A stretch of DNA of 25,368 bases. Origin: Roseiarcus sp050015575. GTDB lineage: Bacteria; Pseudomonadota; Alphaproteobacteria; Rhizobiales; Beijerinckiaceae. The notes beneath the pieces were generated by a model. It did not search any database, was not told the origin of the DNA, and saw only the letters and a list, made by a program, of their open reading frames with translations. Within the stretch, counting starts at the first letter, position 1; every line of letters begins with the position of its first letter. Below, one piece after another: positions 24,258 through 25,368 of the stretch. Where the stretch lies: assembly GCA_050015575.1 (NCBI GenBank), contig JBEKBD010000030.1, forward strand, positions 1 through 25,368, read 5' to 3'. Made by a program: the position numbers and the translations under genes.

Positions 24258-24281
24258 TCGGGGTCATAAAGTCGTTATAAT
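24252..24281 (+). promoter_or_regulatory. sigma-70 type promoter for nrdJ
   Basis: TTGACG (24252-24257) and TATAAT (24276-24281) are separated by 18 bases. The predicted start near 24288 leaves a leader of about 210 bases that is GC-rich. I looked for a cobalamin riboswitch box in it and did not find one. Confidence 0.7.
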
Positions 24282-24496
24282 CGTGGCTTTCCCGCCGCGC
24301 TCCGATTTCTGGCCCCGCGAGGCGTCGATCGACGGTCGGCGCTGGCGTTGGGGGCGCGTTCGGGAAGGTCTGGGAGCGGCGGCGCGAGGCGTCGGCGGGG
24401 CTTGGCGGGGTTCGCCAGCGCGAAGTCGCCATTTGTGGGGCCGTTTTGAGCGGTCGAGGGCGGATTGGCGTCCGCCGGTGTTCGGGAATGGGACCC

Positions 24497-25368
24497 ATGC
24501 ATATCGAGCGGCGCTACACCCAGAGTTCGCAATCGCCTTACGCCGCGATCGCGTTCGAGACGACGAAGAGCGAGATTCGCAACCCCGACGGTTCGGTGGT
24601 GTTTTCGCTCGATTCAATCGAGATCCCCGCCGGCTGGAGCCAGGTCGCCGCCGACGTGTTGGCGCAGAAATATTTCCGCAAGGCGGGCGTGCCCGCGCGC
24701 TTGAAGCGCGTCGAGGAGAACGGCGTCCCGTCGTTCCTGTGGCGCTCGGTTCCCGACGAGGCGGCGCTGGAGGGGCTGCCCAAGGGCGAGCGCTTCGGCT
24801 CGGAGACGTCGGCGCGCCAGGTGTTCGACCGGCTGGCCGGCGCCTGGGCCTACTGGGGCTGGAAGGGCGGCTATTTCGACGGCGAGGAAGACGCGCGCGC
24901 CTATCTCGACGAGACGCGCTATATGCTGGCGCGACAGATGGCGGCGCCCAATTCGCCGCAATGGTTCAACACCGGCCTGCATTGGGCCTACGGCGTCGAC
25001 GGGCCGGGGCAGGGCCACTACTACGTCGACTTCCAAACGGGCAAGCTGACCCGGTCGAAGTCCGCCTACGAACATCCGCAGCCGCACGCCTGCTTCATCC
25101 AGTCGGTCGCCGACGACCTCGTCAACGAAGGCGGCATCATGGACCTGTGGGTGCGCGAGGCGCGCCTGTTCAAGTACGGCTCGGGGACGGGATCGAATTT
25201 CTCCAGGCTGCGCGGCGAGAACGAGAAGCTGTCGGGCGGCGGGCGCTCCAGCGGCCTGATGTCGTTCCTCAAGATCGGCGATCGCGCCGCCGGCGCGATC
25301 AAGTCGGGCGGCACCACGCGCCGGGCGGCCAAGATGGTGGTGGTCGACGTCGACCACCCCGACATCGA
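24497..25368 (+). CDS. nrdJ: vitamin B12-dependent ribonucleotide reductase (class II), 3' end outside the window
   Basis: The first 290 codons are present and the frame is open at the right edge. The enzyme reduces ribonucleotides to deoxyribonucleotides with adenosylcobalamin as radical source. The N-terminus begins MHIERRYTQSSQSPYAAIAF. It continues with RQMAAPNSPQWFNTGLHWAYG, then HPQPHACFIQSVADDL with a redox-active Cys. RLFKYGSGTGSNFSRLRG follows, and then SGGGRSSGLMSFLKIGDRAAGAIKSGGTTRRAAKMVVVDVDHPD, which is the conserved substrate-binding barrel entry. The ATG at 24497 is the family start; an in-frame ATG nine bases upstream adds only three residues. Ribosome binding is weak (GGGA). 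The upstream promoter and NrdR-like boxes suggest repression when dNTPs are plentiful. Confidence 0.93.
   Translation, partial: MHIERRYTQSSQSPYAAIAFETTKSEIRNPDGSVVFSLDSIEIPAGWSQVAADVLAQKYFRKAGVPARLKRVEENGVPSFLWRSVPDEAALEGLPKGERFGSETSARQVFDRLAGAWAYWGWKGGYFDGEEDARAYLDETRYMLARQMAAPNSPQWFNTGLHWAYGVDGPGQGHYYVDFQTGKLTRSKSAYEHPQPHACFIQSVADDLVNEGGIMDLWVREARLFKYGSGTGSNFSRLRGENEKLSGGGRSSGLMSFLKIGDRAAGAIKSGGTTRRAAKMVVVDVDHPDI

Noticed and set aside
24288..24496. Cobalamin riboswitch in the nrdJ leader
   Set aside because: The enzyme uses B12, so I looked for a conserved B12 box. I found none by eye; a covariance-model search would decide.

Overview
This GC-rich window has the protein families and gene neighbourhoods of an alphaproteobacterium, most likely a member of the Hyphomicrobiales (Rhizobiales). 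The pointers are an NDUFA12-type complex I subunit next to a DUF2155 secreted protein, a B12-dependent class II ribonucleotide reductase, and a SmoS/PolS-type polyol dehydrogenase with a pentose/polyol-type ABC transporter. I see no rRNA, tRNA, CRISPR array, transposase or prophage gene.

Region 1 (1-7417, + strand) looks like a surface-glycoprotein locus. It starts inside a giant Thr/Ser-rich repeat protein (12 full units of 106, 111 or 118 residues built from octapeptides, dense in Asn-Leu-Thr/Ser sequons). It continues with a TPR plus GT41 (OGT/SPINDLY-type) cytoplasmic protein glycosyltransferase and a UDP-glucuronate decarboxylase that makes UDP-xylose. A hairpin terminator follows. The order acceptor, transferase, nucleotide-sugar enzyme suggests a dedicated protein-glycosylation system.

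Region 2 (7535-19796) is a sugar/polyol catabolic regulon. A leftward operon encodes a periplasmic sugar-binding protein, a double ABC ATPase, a permease and a DUF4432 aldose-epimerase-like protein. A second leftward operon encodes an SDR polyol dehydrogenase, a PfkB kinase, a GatZ/KbaZ family protein and a FucU/RbsD mutarotase. A rightward aldo/keto reductase lies between them and a rightward LacI-type regulator closes the cluster. The likely flow is polyol import, oxidation to a ketohexose such as tagatose, 6-phosphorylation, and C4 epimerisation to fructose 6-phosphate.

The most unusual structure here is a duplicated control region of about 0.5 kb, at 12596-13095 and 18040-18665. One copy precedes each leftward operon. 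Each copy carries a 57-bp element with two inverted repeats (51 of 57 bases identical by my alignment) and an open frame of exactly 63 codons starting with TTG. In both copies the stop of that frame sits two bases before the next ATG. This probably lets one regulator control both operons and may add a leader-peptide or coupling step.

Region 3 (19951-25368) is housekeeping: a DUF805 membrane protein, a PanE-like ketopantoate reductase, a YajR-like MFS transporter, DUF2155, NDUFA12, and the 5' part of nrdJ. Upstream of nrdJ is a near-consensus sigma-70 promoter with a candidate NrdR operator pair whose second box overlaps the -35 element.
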